DNA of 64,000 nt from Lapidilactobacillus gannanensis (GTDB taxonomy: Bacteria > Bacillota > Bacilli > Lactobacillales > Lactobacillaceae): the NCBI RefSeq assembly GCF_003946675.1, contig NZ_RHOT01000004.1, forward strand, positions 35,626-99,625, in the 5' to 3' direction. Both the position numbers and the translations under genes were made by a program. Numbering within the stretch: position 1 is the first letter of the stretch; the number at the start of each line of letters is the position of its first letter. Shown piece by piece: positions 17,695 through 27,849 of this stretch. Below the pieces are notes generated by a model. The model ran no database searches. It was not told the origin of the DNA and saw only the letters and a program-made list of their open reading frames with translations.

Positions 17695-18490
17695 TTGCAA
17701 CTAAAGCCTGGTGAAGATGTTAAAACAAAATTAGTTCTGACGCCATTCCGGGCTGCGGGTTGTGGAACGCGGCGGCCGTCGATTTGAGTCAACTACAGAC
17801 CCAAGTTCAAAAGCACTAAAACCTGGTGAAGTTTTTAAAACGGAATTGGTTCTGACTGCATTCCGTGCTGCGGGTTGTGGAACGGTGCCGACATCGATTT
17901 GAGCTTATTGCTACGCAACAATCTCGAATACGAGTCTTATTCTAAGCGATAAATCGCTAAGAATAATTTGGCGCCTGACAACCCGGTCCCTCCATTCCGT
18001 CTGGAGTTAGGTTAGTGCTTTTCACTGTTATTTGTGGTTAAGGCAGTTCTAGTAGAATTGATCAACTCAATTCACTCACCAGTAATAGTTGAATAGTTAG
18101 ACAAAATAGCCTGTGTGATACCTTTCGATTTTATCTCGAAAGATTGTCACACAGGCTTTGTTGTCTACTGCAATCTGATTTTCTACTCAGTGGTGCTCAA
18201 TTCTGTTAGTTTCATCTGGTGGTTGCTGGGCGATTGGCGTCAGGGAAGGGGTTTTCTTTGCGTACGAGCGATTTTGCGAGAAGCAGTGAAATTATTCTTA
18301 ACGGTTTACCGTTTAGAATAAGGATTGTATTTAAGATTTTTCGTAGAAAAAGCTTAAATCAATGCCCACGCCGTTCCACGCCCTAAAATCGCCCAGCAAT
18401 CACCTTTTCAAATTGGGGAAGACTTGGCACCAGTTTAAGCAGCGTTCCGCACCCCGCTGGCTGCAACGGTGGTGTCATCTATTCCGCCTA
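17695..18490. repeat. LIR-D, large mosaic intergenic palindromic repeat
   Basis: Full copy between two + strand genes. Side hairpins are at 17937-17966 (arms TTATTCT/AGAATAA, inner AGCGA/TCGCT) and 18292-18321 (TTATTCT/AGAATAA, inner ACGG/CCGT). The central hairpin (18110-18160) is well preserved on both arms (CCTGTGTGA / TCACACAGG with TTTCGA/TCGAAA). It ends with the inverted AAGTCTTCCCCAATTTG block at 18407-18423. Confidence 0.85.
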
Positions 18491-18608
18491 AAACGTTTTT
18501 TATCATTTAGGATCTGGCCTAAAACATTTTAAAAAATCATTGAAAAATAACTGTCTAGTCAGCGCTTAAAAAGTGAATTGTAGTATACTTAAGCCGGAGG
18601 TGAGTGAG

Positions 18609-19115
18609 ATGGAAGATTTAGAGCATTACCAGGTTTCAACGATGCATTATTCGCGAATTATGATTGCCGTTGATGACGATGATTTTGTTTCGTCACGGCG
18701 GGCTTTTGATTATGCTTGTACTGTAGCTAAGATCTACAATATCCCTCTTGGCGTAGCGATGGTTTTAGAGACGGGCGACTTAAATATTTTTCAGTCGTTA
18801 TCTCCGGACGTTTTGAGCAAACGCCGTCAAGAAATCTCACGGGACTTAAATAGTTATTGTGATAAGGCCCGTGATTTTGGGGTAATGGAAGTTCAACCGT
18901 TCCTTAGCGAAGGTACCCCTGGTCATGAAATCGTTGAAAAAGTTGTGCCATCATTTAAACCTGATTTGTTAGTGATCGGTTCAGAAACAAAGCCTGGTCA
19001 TCGTAAAACAATTGGGACGCAAGCTGCTTATATTACACGCTACGCACCATGTTCGGTCATTGTCGTTCGTTCTGATGCCAAGCGCCAAGAAATGTTGCAG
19101 GACTTGAGTAAATAA
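18609..19115 (+). CDS. Universal stress protein, UspA family
   Basis: The ATG at 18609 has GGAGG (18596-18600) eight bases upstream and gives 168 residues; a TATACT -10 lies only about 25 bases before the ATG, implying a very short leader. The UspA fold is seen from SRIMIAVDDDDFVSSRRAF (about residues 16-34) to the nucleotide-binding signature GSETKPGHRKTIGTQAAYITRYAPCSVIVV near the end, which resembles the G-2x-G-9x-G(S/T) ATP motif with changes. Its role is stress tolerance in the cytoplasm; details are unknown. Confidence 0.88.
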   Translation: MEDLEHYQVSTMHYSRIMIAVDDDDFVSSRRAFDYACTVAKIYNIPLGVAMVLETGDLNIFQSLSPDVLSKRRQEISRDLNSYCDKARDFGVMEVQPFLSEGTPGHEIVEKVVPSFKPDLLVIGSETKPGHRKTIGTQAAYITRYAPCSVIVVRSDAKRQEMLQDLSK

Positions 19116-19623
19116 CCGCAGTAGCGTAATGCCTGTTACTGCTTCAGCAAAAACATGCTAATAATAATTAATTTAATTGTCATCGAGTCTGGGACATAAG
19201 TCTATTTCCCAAAAAATAATACGAACTTTCGTTGCTGAGACGTGTTCTCAAAAGGCAACCGGTTCCGCTTAACGCGAAAATGCTGAGCAATTCTAACGAA
19301 TTGTTCGGCATTTTTCGTTAATGCGCACCGGCTGACTGCCTTTTGTCACACGCTCTTTTTTTAAGCAATTTTGACCACTCTAGTTTTCATTGACTGATCA
19401 AAAAAGTATCCTTTTGCCCCCTTCACCATTACCAGTCGAAACCGTCCAGCACTTGTCTATGCATATTAATATCATTTAGATACTTATCTATTCATAACTA
19501 GACTAGTTTGTGTATAAGATAATACATAATAATTGACCCTAAAAGGGCACTATTTTACGATTGGTCTGTGATGAGAGTGCTTACATCAAGACTCTCGCAA
19601 CTATTTTTAGGGGGGTGAAATAA
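19116..19623. other. Intergenic region upstream of ABC importer operon
   Basis: It holds repeat copy 2 (19185-19362), then AT-rich sequence with an ACTTGTCTATGCAT motif at 19451 and an 18-nt-loop-sized hairpin GAGAGT/ACTCTC (19574-19597) just upstream of the permease. No gene is seen. Confidence 0.45.
19185..19362 (+). repeat. Terminator-bearing repeat, copy 2
   Basis: Very similar to the copy at 16105, starting GAGTCTGGGACATAAGTC. Its terminator hairpin is at 19277-19315, with a mismatch in the left arm (TGCTG against CGGCA). It lies downstream of the usp gene. Confidence 0.8.
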
Positions 19624-20481
19624 ATGAAATGGTTCAAAAAATATCATCTAGAATTATTGTTAGTTTTGCCAATGACTTTTTATATTCTTGGTTTCACGCT
19701 CTTACCACTAATTAGAACCATCATTCTCGGTTTTCAGAATCGCTACACCGGGAAATTCTCACTATCAACTTATCAAGCCCTATTTGCGCGACCAGATTTT
19801 TTAAAGTCGATTTCAAATACTTTTGTGATTGCATTGCTTAGCTTAAGTATTCAAATCGTCATTGCTTTTATCATTGCCCTTGTATTGAAGCAACGATTCC
19901 ACGGGCGTTCAATCATTAGGGCGATTGTTTTAATGCCGATGGGGATTCCCACAATCGTTTCAGGAATCATTGCGCTTTATGTTTTCGGAACTTCTGGATA
20001 TTTTAACGAGTTACTCTTCAAATTGCATTTAATTACGAAGCCCATTAATTGGCTGACCGGTAATTTCAAAGGCCTACTAATTATTGCACTGGCTGACATG
20101 TGGAAAGTCCTACCTACCCTAGTGCTATTGTTATTAGCTGGTCTAGATAGCATTAGCCAGGATATCTATGAAGCGGCTGAGCTGGATGGTGCTAATTCTT
20201 GGCAATCATTTCGCTTCATCACCTTACCATTATTAAAACCAACCATTACCATGGCAGTACTATTACGCGCAGTTGATGTCTTCCGAATTTTTGAATTGCC
20301 ACAAGTATTAGTTGGAAAATCTGTCCCCTTTGTCTCGACTTTTGCTTATGAAGAATATGATATTGGCGATCTTAACGGCTCTGGTGCCGCCTCAACAATT
20401 CTTTTATTAATGATTCTAGTTTTCGCCATTCTCTGGTTGAAGTTTGTTGATCGTGGCGGCAGCTTTGGTAATGACTCATAA
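19624..20481 (+). CDS. Sugar-type ABC transporter permease, MalF/UgpA-like
   Basis: A 285-residue protein with six predicted membrane helices and the EAA loop EAAELDGANSWQSFRFITLPLL (about residues 180-201), which contacts the ATPase. First gene of a three-gene operon. GGGGGTG lies before the ATG. The pair of permeases plus lipoprotein is the CUT1 carbohydrate-import pattern. The substrate cannot be told from sequence; alpha-glucosides or polyols are possible. Confidence 0.88.
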   Translation: MKWFKKYHLELLLVLPMTFYILGFTLLPLIRTIILGFQNRYTGKFSLSTYQALFARPDFLKSISNTFVIALLSLSIQIVIAFIIALVLKQRFHGRSIIRAIVLMPMGIPTIVSGIIALYVFGTSGYFNELLFKLHLITKPINWLTGNFKGLLIIALADMWKVLPTLVLLLLAGLDSISQDIYEAAELDGANSWQSFRFITLPLLKPTITMAVLLRAVDVFRIFELPQVLVGKSVPFVSTFAYEEYDIGDLNGSGAASTILLLMILVFAILWLKFVDRGGSFGNDS

Positions 20482-20508
20482 TGCCAGTCAAATTAAGGAA
20501 GTGAGCAA

Positions 20509-21324
20509 ATGACTAAAAAAGCTTGGCGTAAATTCGGCTTTATTCTACTCGTGACAGCAATTAGCTCGTTAATGGTTGTGCCAGTTTATTTACTTTTTAA
20601 AATTTCAATCAGCCGACCAGATGAAGTGCTGACCCAACATCCGACATTTTTTGTTCATCATTTCGATTTTTCTCATTGGCATGATGTCTTAGTTTCCGGT
20701 AATCTCTGGGCACCTTTACGCAAAAGTTTGATTGTGGCAACCGGAACGATGATTTTTGCAACTATCATTGTGGCGCCAGCATCTTACGCCATCTCGAGAT
20801 TAGACCGTAAAGTAAAGCTGGCTTATATTGGTTCGTTATTTTTTACGAAAATGTTTCCCACGGTTGGGATTGCCCTGCCAATCGCTGTGACCTTTACTAA
20901 ATTAAATTTGGTTGATTCTGATGTCGGCTTGATTTTAGCCCACTTAATCAACGAACTGCCCTTCATGGCCTGGATTTTACTCTCAACTTTTAGTGCCATT
21001 CCTAAGGCCTTGGAGGAAGCAGCCATGGTTGACGGTGCGACAAGAATGCAAACTTTAAGAAAAATTGTTTTCCCTGTTGCTACTCAAGGAATTGCTGTGG
21101 CGGCACTTTATGTCTGGTTAAATTCCTGGAACAAGTTCACTTTTGCCCTTTATCTATCTTTAACCACGCAAACCCTGCCATTGGAAGTTTATTACTATGT
21201 CCAGCGTGGTAGCTTTTTTGAAACGGCAGCTTACTCAACTATTTTAGCCATCCCGGTTATTTTTATTACTTTTATTTTGCAACGCTATTTAAAATCCGAG
21301 TATTTAAGCGGTACTGTCAAATAA
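20509..21324 (+). CDS. Sugar-type ABC transporter permease, MalG/UgpE-like
   Basis: 271 residues and six helices, with the EAA loop EEAAMVDGATRMQTLRKIVFP (about 168-188). The gap to the first permease is 27 bases, with GGAAGTGAG as ribosome site. It partners the upstream permease in the membrane channel. Confidence 0.88.
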   Translation: MTKKAWRKFGFILLVTAISSLMVVPVYLLFKISISRPDEVLTQHPTFFVHHFDFSHWHDVLVSGNLWAPLRKSLIVATGTMIFATIIVAPASYAISRLDRKVKLAYIGSLFFTKMFPTVGIALPIAVTFTKLNLVDSDVGLILAHLINELPFMAWILLSTFSAIPKALEEAAMVDGATRMQTLRKIVFPVATQGIAVAALYVWLNSWNKFTFALYLSLTTQTLPLEVYYYVQRGSFFETAAYSTILAIPVIFITFILQRYLKSEYLSGTVK

Positions 21325-21345
21325 CGCATAGGAGGCGTATTTAAA

Positions 21346-22584
21346 ATGAAAAAAACAGCAAAATTTGCCTTTTTGGCAACAACATTAGGAACTAGTTTAC
21401 TCTTGTTAACAGGCTGCAGTACTAGCCAAAAATCCAGTACCAGTAGTCAGACTAAAACACTCAATGTCACAATGGGCCTAAGCGAAGACGAATGGAAAGT
21501 CATGCGCCAAGATATTTTGCCTGACTTCGAAAAACAATCCGGAATCAAAGTAAACGCAATTCAAATGGAATCCACCGATGTACAAAAAAAGCTTGAAGCC
21601 TCAGCCGGCGCTAACAAAAATCAGATCGACGTTATTGCTCAAGATTTAAACACGACTGCTAAATTAGTTAACGAAGGATTGATGCGCGACTTAACCGCTG
21701 ATCGCAAGATTATTCCGGCAGCCACCTATGCCAAACAAAAGTCAATCGGCGTCTTTGGTGGCAAAACTTATTTTCTACCATATCGCCCCAACGTTGAGAT
21801 CAACTACTATAACCAAACTAAATTCAAAGAATACAATTTACAACCACCCAAAAACTGGGATGAGTTATTGAATGTTGCCAAAACATTCCAGGACAAAGAA
21901 CAGCTGGGCCGCGTTGGTCTTAAATTTGACAGCAGTGGCGCTGCAATTGAAATAGTCGAATTTATTCGTAGTGCTGGTGGTGACCCACTAATTTTAAACG
22001 ATAAAGGCTCGATCACCGCTTTCACTTATTTACAAAAACTCTGGCCATATTTATCACCAGACAGTCAAAAAGGGACTTTCTCAACCACCAACACTTTTTT
22101 AGCCAAGGATGAAGTTTACTATATGCCAAATTGGCCTTTCGCAACTAATATTATTGTTGGTGATGGTGGCCGTAAAGATATCCTAGCTGACGCCGGATTC
22201 GCTGGTCCTAAAGGTGAAGTTAAAACCTTAGGTGGCGAAGTACTGGGCATTACTAAAAGCACGACCAAAACCAAAGAAGCTTTAACTTTCATAAAATATA
22301 TGGAATCAAAAGCTGTTCAGAAGAAATTACTTGAAAAAAATGGTTGGCCATCTTTCCGTGAAGACGTCACCGGTGCAATTACTGGCTGGCAAAAACCATA
22401 TTATCAAGCGACTGATCAAGCACTAAAGGTTGCGGAGCCATTGCCAAATGTACTCTATTGGGCTGACGAGACGGCTATTTTAAATGATGTTCTTCAAGAA
22501 ATCTGTGTACAGCGGAAAGAGATTAAGCCAACTTTAGATAAGTATGCGCAACAATTGAAAGCCTTACAAAATGAGGCCAAGTAA
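21346..22584 (+). CDS. ABC transporter substrate-binding lipoprotein
   Basis: The 412-residue protein has a lipoprotein signal peptide with lipobox LLTGC (Cys24). A MalE/UgpB-type extracellular solute-binding domain follows (family 1; FEKQSGIKVNAIQMES, YFLPYRPNVEINYYN, YYMPNWPF). Its gap to the permease gene is 21 bases, with GGAGGCG before the ATG. It delivers the substrate to the two permeases. No ATPase gene follows; an LIR starts directly after the stop, so the system probably borrows a shared MsmK-type ATPase encoded elsewhere. Confidence 0.88.
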   Translation: MKKTAKFAFLATTLGTSLLLLTGCSTSQKSSTSSQTKTLNVTMGLSEDEWKVMRQDILPDFEKQSGIKVNAIQMESTDVQKKLEASAGANKNQIDVIAQDLNTTAKLVNEGLMRDLTADRKIIPAATYAKQKSIGVFGGKTYFLPYRPNVEINYYNQTKFKEYNLQPPKNWDELLNVAKTFQDKEQLGRVGLKFDSSGAAIEIVEFIRSAGGDPLILNDKGSITAFTYLQKLWPYLSPDSQKGTFSTTNTFLAKDEVYYMPNWPFATNIIVGDGGRKDILADAGFAGPKGEVKTLGGEVLGITKSTTKTKEALTFIKYMESKAVQKKLLEKNGWPSFREDVTGAITGWQKPYYQATDQALKVAEPLPNVLYWADETAILNDVLQEICVQRKEIKPTLDKYAQQLKALQNEAK

Positions 22585-23455
22585 TAACTCGGCGGCTGTC
22601 GATTGAAGCCAATTACAAATCTAAGTTCAAAAGCGTTAAAAACCTGGTGAAGTTTTTGAAACGGAATTGGTTCTGACTGCATTGTGGGCTGCTTGTCGTG
22701 GAACGTGGCCGGCTGATTGAAACCAATTACAAATCAAAGTTCAAAAGCGCTAAAACCTGTGAAGTTTTTGAAACGGAATTGGTTTTGACTGCATTTCGGG
22801 CTGCTTGTCGTGGAACGCTGCGGCCGTCGATTGAAGCCAATTAAAAACCAATTGTCTTCAATTCGAGGCTTATTGTAAGTGCTAAAGCACTAACAATAAT
22901 TTCGCGGCTGACGACAAGATCCCTCCATTCCGTCTGGAGTTGAGTTAGTACTTTTCACTGTTGTTAGTGGCTAAGGCAGTGTTAGTAGGATTGGTCAACT
23001 TAATTCACTCAGCAGTAATAATTGAATAGTAAGGCAAAAATAGCCTGTATGACATCTTTCAATTCCATCTCGAAAGATTGTCACACAGGCTTTGTAGTTC
23101 ACTGCAATCTGGTTTTCTTACAGTGGTGCTCAATTCTGTTAGTTTTATCTGGTGGTTGCTGGGCGATTGGCGTCAGGGAAGGGGCTTGCTTTGCGTACGA
23201 GCGATTTTGCGAGAAGCAGTGAAATTTGACTTGCTGCTTTAGCAGTTAGTCAAAGCCTCGTATTTGAGATTGTTGCGTTAGCAATAAGCTCAAATCGATG
23301 GCCACGCCGTTCCACGCCCTAAAAATCGCCCAGCAACCACCTCTTCAAATTGGGGAAGACTTGACACCAGTTTAAGAACCATTCCGCACTCCGCCGGCCG
23401 CGGAGTTGTCCGCTACTTTGCCCAAAACCAACTCTAGATTTAAATCATGCGTCTA
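22585..23455. repeat. LIR-E, large mosaic intergenic palindromic repeat
   Basis: Full copy between convergent genes. The end module (AAACCTGGTGAAGTTTTTGAAACGGAATTGG) is repeated twice at 22610-22830. Side hairpins are at 22870-22899 (TTATTGT/ACAATAA) and 23225-23254 (TTTGACT/AGTCAAA, inner CTGC/GCAG). The central hairpin is at 23040-23092. It ends with the inverted AAGTCTTCCCC block near 23350. Confidence 0.85.
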
Positions 23456-23466
23456 CTAAAGCCAAC

Positions 23467-23817
23467 TTAATCATTAGGAAAATGCTGATCCAAAAATTCT
23501 TCAAGCCGATAGCGCTGTGCTGTTGGTAAGGCGCCGTGCTCGATGAAACCCTTTAATTCTAATTGATCTAATCCCACTGCGGTAGCGAGTTGACTTAAAT
23601 TCAAGTTTTCTTTTGTAAGTACACGATTAACTTTCTCTCGTTGTTGTTGCAAACGAACTCGTTGTGCCAGGCTAATAATAAAAATTAAAATTAACATGGC
23701 AATAATTGAAAACCACTTATTGGCTTGCCAAAAACGAGCCAACCAGAAATAGGCGGCAAAGAAAAGAGCAGCAATCAGCACCAGAATTGTATAATCACGT
23801 CGTTGTTTTTTCGGCAT
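23467..23817 (-). CDS. Small membrane protein of unknown function
   Basis: 116 residues: a basic start (PKKQRRD), two hydrophobic helices (about 10-26 and 33-49), then a charged helix and a small C-terminal domain (LSQLATAVGLDQLELKGFIEHG) that looks like a helix-turn-helix-type fold. GGAGG is 8 bases before the ATG. No family is recognised. Monocistronic, facing the ABC operon. Confidence 0.75.
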   Translation of the reverse strand: MPKKQRRDYTILVLIAALFFAAYFWLARFWQANKWFSIIAMLILIFIISLAQRVRLQQQREKVNRVLTKENLNLSQLATAVGLDQLELKGFIEHGALPTAQRYRLEEFLDQHFPND

Positions 23818-24023
23818 TCATTAAACCTCCGAATATTAATATGCCTATCATAGCATAAAAGGCAACCTGATAACCGATCAATTAGTCGGCACTCACGTCA
23901 TTACACGACTGTAGTGTACTTCATCACCACAATCTGAGCCACTGTTCATCAGCAGTCGCTTACCAAATCAGCAGTTTCAGGGTATACTAGTAGTAGGTTA
24001 TAATTATATTTGGAGGTTTCGGC

Positions 24024-24371
24024 ATGACAGACACAACTAGTTCTGAACAAATCGTCAGTGATGAAGTTGGACGGGCATTTTTAGCATTTTATCTAGATAT
24101 TTTCAAGAGTAATGAAATGGACTTATTAACAATTTTTGACGTGAAAAATCAGATTCCTGAGGTCAATCATTTCTTAACTTTAGCACCTCATACTAAGAAG
24201 GAAGATGTCTTGCAAGAATTGCTGGAAAATCGTCATCCTGAATTAACTGATATTTTAAAAAACATTATGGCTAAGTACCCCGATGTTGCCACAATGAAAA
24301 CACCAGCAGCTTGGCATAACTGGTATACTGAAACTTTAGATCAAGTTGCTCAAAGAACTTCCCGCGATTAA
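24024..24371 (+). CDS. Hypothetical cytoplasmic protein
   Basis: 115 residues, acidic, helical and without membrane segments or Cys. A strong ribosome site (TGGAGGT) sits about 10 bases before the ATG, with a good -10 (TATACT) near 23983. No recognisable motif. The DUF308 membrane protein gene follows 96 bases later on the same strand and may be co-transcribed. Confidence 0.75.
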   Translation: MTDTTSSEQIVSDEVGRAFLAFYLDIFKSNEMDLLTIFDVKNQIPEVNHFLTLAPHTKKEDVLQELLENRHPELTDILKNIMAKYPDVATMKTPAAWHNWYTETLDQVAQRTSRD

Positions 24372-24467
24372 TTTCTCGTTCTTTTGGACAAGAAAAATCA
24401 GCCTTGAGGTCAATTGAAGAAAGTGACCTTTCTTAAGATAATATGTAGTAAACATGGAGGCTTGCAG

Positions 24468-24998
24468 ATGGATAATTTAGTAAAGAATATTAAACGTAAT
24501 ATGTGGCTACGTGGCTTAGTTTTCATTCTCTTTGGTCTATTAGTCGCAATCAAACCAGATTTAATGATTAATTTAGTCATTAAATTATCAGCTGGTTTCT
24601 TACTGGTAATGGGGATCATCAATTTTGTTAGTGGGTTACGCGAACGTAACAGTGGCGAATCAATGAACGGTAACATGATTGTTGGTATTATTGAAGCAGT
24701 CGCCGCCATTTTCGTTTGGATTTTTGCCCGCGCACTTCTGAATATGATTCCTTTCGTCCTCGGAATCATCCTATTAGTTCATGGTATTAATTTCTTGATT
24801 CAAGTTCACGGTCATCGTAAGTACGTTAATGTTAGTACTTTACCAAGTTACATTTACGGTGTCCTAATTCTAATCGCTGCCGTTGTAATGATTTTTAATC
24901 CTTTCTCAAGCTTCACCATCCTCTTCCGCGTCTTTGGTTGGTTGCTAGTTGTTATGGGGATTATCGAAATCTTCGGCACTCGTATTTTTGGAAAATAA
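24468..24998 (+). CDS. DUF308 / HdeD-family membrane protein
   Basis: The ATG at 24468 is chosen because GGAGG (24456-24460) precedes it; upstream codons have no such site. The 176-residue protein has six hydrophobic helices arranged as three similar pairs (GLVFILFGLLVAIKP, IIEAVAAIFVWIFARAL, GVLILIAAVVMIFNPF), the DUF308 pattern seen in HdeD-like acid-resistance membrane proteins. Its function is uncertain. Followed by repeat copy 3. Confidence 0.85.
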   Translation: MDNLVKNIKRNMWLRGLVFILFGLLVAIKPDLMINLVIKLSAGFLLVMGIINFVSGLRERNSGESMNGNMIVGIIEAVAAIFVWIFARALLNMIPFVLGIILLVHGINFLIQVHGHRKYVNVSTLPSYIYGVLILIAAVVMIFNPFSSFTILFRVFGWLLVVMGIIEIFGTRIFGK

Positions 24999-25053
24999 GT
25001 GGCCTGTTTCAACACAGACTTGCGCTGATCAGTTAAACAATCTTTACTACAAC

Positions 25054-25230
25054 GAGCCTGTGACATCAATCTTCATACAAAAATAAAACGAACTTTAGTT
25101 GCTAAAACGTGTTCTCAAAAGGCAACCGATTCCGCTTAACGCAAAAATGCCGCGCAATTCTAACGAATTGTTCGGCATTTTTCGTTAATCCGCACTGGCT
25201 AACCACCTTGGTCGCACGCTATTTTTTTAG
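25054..25230 (+). repeat. Terminator-bearing repeat, copy 3
   Basis: The most diverged copy (starts GAGCCTGTGACATCAATC) but with the same order of blocks: TGTTCTCAAAAGGCAACC, then the hairpin at 25143-25182 (AAAAATGCCG/CGGCATTTTT). It fills most of the 322-base gap between the DUF308 gene and the convergent serine hydrolase. Confidence 0.8.
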
Positions 25231-25320
25231 TTTTTCCAAAAAATATTCGGCGGCCAAAATTGTAACCTCGTTATTCAGCTGGCTGCTAAAACCGTTCTCA
25301 GTTTGAAAGCAAGCATTAAA

Positions 25321-26520
25321 CTAGTCGTGATTTGTTTCAGGAGTAAAAACTACTTTTTCTAATTCATTGGCAACTAACTTAAGTTGATTGTAATCACCAG
25401 CGTAATTACTCATCAGAATAATCCCCGACTGCCCATCCTTACTAACATGAATTGTCGAACCAAAGTAGACGCCAGCGCCATTAGCTAGCTTAGATTGAGG
25501 GCGATTATAAAAACCACCGCCATAATTTCCGGCAAAAAGAATGTTGGCGTCAGCTTTACTAATTAAAGTACCATCCAGCATACTACGAACTGTGACATAG
25601 AAATCACCAACACTCATAAAGATTTGACCAGTGCCAAGCTCGTAATGTTGTTGATTCAAGTCGAGCGTCAAACTCTTTTGATAGGGTGCCTCACGGGGAC
25701 CATTATACGACGTTGCTGCTAAATCATGATCGGTTAATTCATAACTGAAAGCTGTTTGGGCTAGTTTTAAACGGCGGACAATTCGCTGCATAACTAAATC
25801 ATGGTAGCTTTTACCGGTCACCTTTTCTAAAATACCTGCTAAAAGTACATAATTAACAGCCTGGTAATTCGATTTATTGTAGAAATTAGCATTAAACTGT
25901 AACCGTTTAATGTCCTGTGTAATGGTCATCTCATCGTTAACAAATGGACCCGTACCCATACTGCCCATGGTTAGTCCTGAAGTCATATTTAGCATTTGAC
26001 GAATAGTAATTGAGTGGCTATACGAAACATCAGGGTAATACTTGGCTAAGGTATCTGTCAGTTTTATTTTGCCAGCAACAACTTGTTGCATGATCAAAGT
26101 TCCCGTAATCGCCTTTTGCATGGAATTAATGTTAAAAGTTGTATCTAAGCCATTGCGGCGATTCGTTGTCAGGTTGGCAAAACCGTTGGCCGAAACAGCC
26201 ACTATCTGGCCATGCTTGACGATAATACCGGTGCCAATGAACCCAATATTACGCAAACTAGTCACCAATTTAGTTTGCAATTCGGAGTTAGTTGGTCCCA
26301 TTAAGTGACTACTTAACTGATGCTGATTTGGCGCAATTTTAGGTGCTGGTGTTTGTTTAGGGCTAGCTTTGACACTTGCTCTGATTGACTGTTTAGGAAG
26401 ATTATCACGCTTAATTGCATACCGTCGCCCTGCAGTCCAACTTACAATCACTAATAATAGCGGCAGAAAAATCGCGATTGGAATCAATAGTTTGCCAGTT
26501 TGCTTTTTCGGTCGTTTCAT
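25321..26520 (-). CDS. Beta-lactamase-like serine hydrolase, membrane-anchored
   Basis: A 399-residue protein with one N-terminal membrane anchor (about residues 10-28, followed by RRYAIKRDN) and a class C beta-lactamase/PBP4*-type domain outside. The nucleophile motif is SMQK in NINSMQKAITG (about residue 133). The position of the YxN motif reads YQAVNYVLLAGILEKVTG, so the usual Y-S-N triplet is changed. GGGFYNRP and HVSKDGQSGIILMSNY come late in the domain. Likely a peptidase or esterase of the cell surface rather than a true beta-lactamase. Paralogous to the broken gene just upstream; the two are a tandem duplication. Confidence 0.85.
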   Translation of the reverse strand: MKRPKKQTGKLLIPIAIFLPLLLVIVSWTAGRRYAIKRDNLPKQSIRASVKASPKQTPAPKIAPNQHQLSSHLMGPTNSELQTKLVTSLRNIGFIGTGIIVKHGQIVAVSANGFANLTTNRRNGLDTTFNINSMQKAITGTLIMQQVVAGKIKLTDTLAKYYPDVSYSHSITIRQMLNMTSGLTMGSMGTGPFVNDEMTITQDIKRLQFNANFYNKSNYQAVNYVLLAGILEKVTGKSYHDLVMQRIVRRLKLAQTAFSYELTDHDLAATSYNGPREAPYQKSLTLDLNQQHYELGTGQIFMSVGDFYVTVRSMLDGTLISKADANILFAGNYGGGFYNRPQSKLANGAGVYFGSTIHVSKDGQSGIILMSNYAGDYNQLKLVANELEKVVFTPETNHD

Positions 26521-26534
26521 TCATCAAGCCACCC

Positions 26535-27691
26535 TTATTTATTGCTTGCTGTAAAAACAAATTCTTCTAGCTGGCCAACAACAGCCTTCATATCATTATA
26601 GTTTGTCATATAATTCGACAATGTAATAATCGCGGCTTGACCATCATTACTAACATGAACAGTCGAACCAAAATTCACGCCGGCACCATTGGCAATTTTA
26701 ATGCCATTAGTCTGATTATAAAGACCACCACCATAGGCACTCGACTTGCATTCGCTACTGTGATTAAAGTGCCATTTAGCGCACTTCTTATAAACAGATA
26801 GAAGTCCGCTGCCGACATATATAATTGTCCAGTTCCTAGCTCAAAATGTTGCTGATTTGGATCCAGTGCCACAACTTGTCGGTAAGGATTACTGAGTGGT
26901 CCCCCATAACCTAACGGCACTGTCATCGTACCGAGATCATAGCCAAAAGTGGTGTCAGTTAGATTCAGCGGCTCGGCAATGCCTTTTTCAAATAATTCCT
27001 GATAACTTTGCCCAGTCACTTGCTCCAGAATCCCCGCCATCAAAACATAATTAATCGGTTGATAAGTCATTTTATTATACCACTGCGGCTGAAATTGAAG
27101 CCGCGCAATATCATCAGCAATCGTCGCCTGATCACTAACATATGTGCCACTACCCATGGAAGCCATGGTCAGCCCTGAAGTCATCGTCAGCATTTGGGCA
27201 ATCGTAATGTTTTGACTATTGGCAATTTGTGGATAGTAATCGGCCAATTTATCAGTTAATTGCAAGCGACCTTGCTGGATTTGTTGCATCATTAAAACAC
27301 CGGTAACACATTTTTGCATTGAATTAATATTATATGGCGTATTCAAAGTATTCTTCTGGCCAGTACTCGCATTGGCATCACCATTAGCCCATGTGGCTCC
27401 GATTTGACCCTTTTCAGCAATAATCCCCGTCCCAATAAACCCAATATTCTGTAACTTAGCGCTTAGTTGTGCTTGAAGTTGTTGATTCGTTGTGCCAATT
27501 AATTTAAGCTCAACCTTTGACGCTTGGGGCTTAGCTTTTAACTTATTTGTTGGTAACACGCGATGATTATTGATTGGCTGTTTAGTAGCATTACGCTGGC
27601 CAGTTGACCAATTAGCCGCGATAAAAATAATTGCAAAAAAAATGATCACCACAATTAGCAATTTTCTTGATTGTTTACTTTGCTGCTTCAT
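26535..27691 (-). pseudogene. Beta-lactamase-like serine hydrolase, frameshifted paralog
   Basis: The start at 27691 has GAGGTGG upstream. The frame runs with an N-terminal anchor, SMQK (NSMQKCVTG) and YQPINYVLMAGILEQVTG, until about 26745. After VANASRVP it then leaves frame and would stop at 26675. One base over, the sequence continues perfectly: AYGGGLYNQTNGIKIANGAG, then HVSNDGQAAIITLSNY, to a stop at 26535-26537, matching the paralog at 25321-26520. A single-base indel near 26740-26755 explains it. The truncated product (338 residues) would lack the C-terminal catalytic region. Could be a sequencing error. Confidence 0.8.
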
Positions 27692-27849
27692 CCTTACCAC
27701 CTCTAATTTGATAAACCAGGGGGAAAATGTTAAACCAAGTCCTTATTCAAGAACTGATGCAGCCATTTCTAAACAAACGGCATAAAATCCAGTAACAGAT
27801 TTTATGCCATTAACTAACTGTATTTGTCCCGCTTAATCTCAACGACAAC

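Noticed and set aside
19560..19623. Riboswitch upstream of the ABC importer
   Set aside because: Only a 6-bp GAGAGT/ACTCTC stem is seen; no known aptamer core could be recognised.
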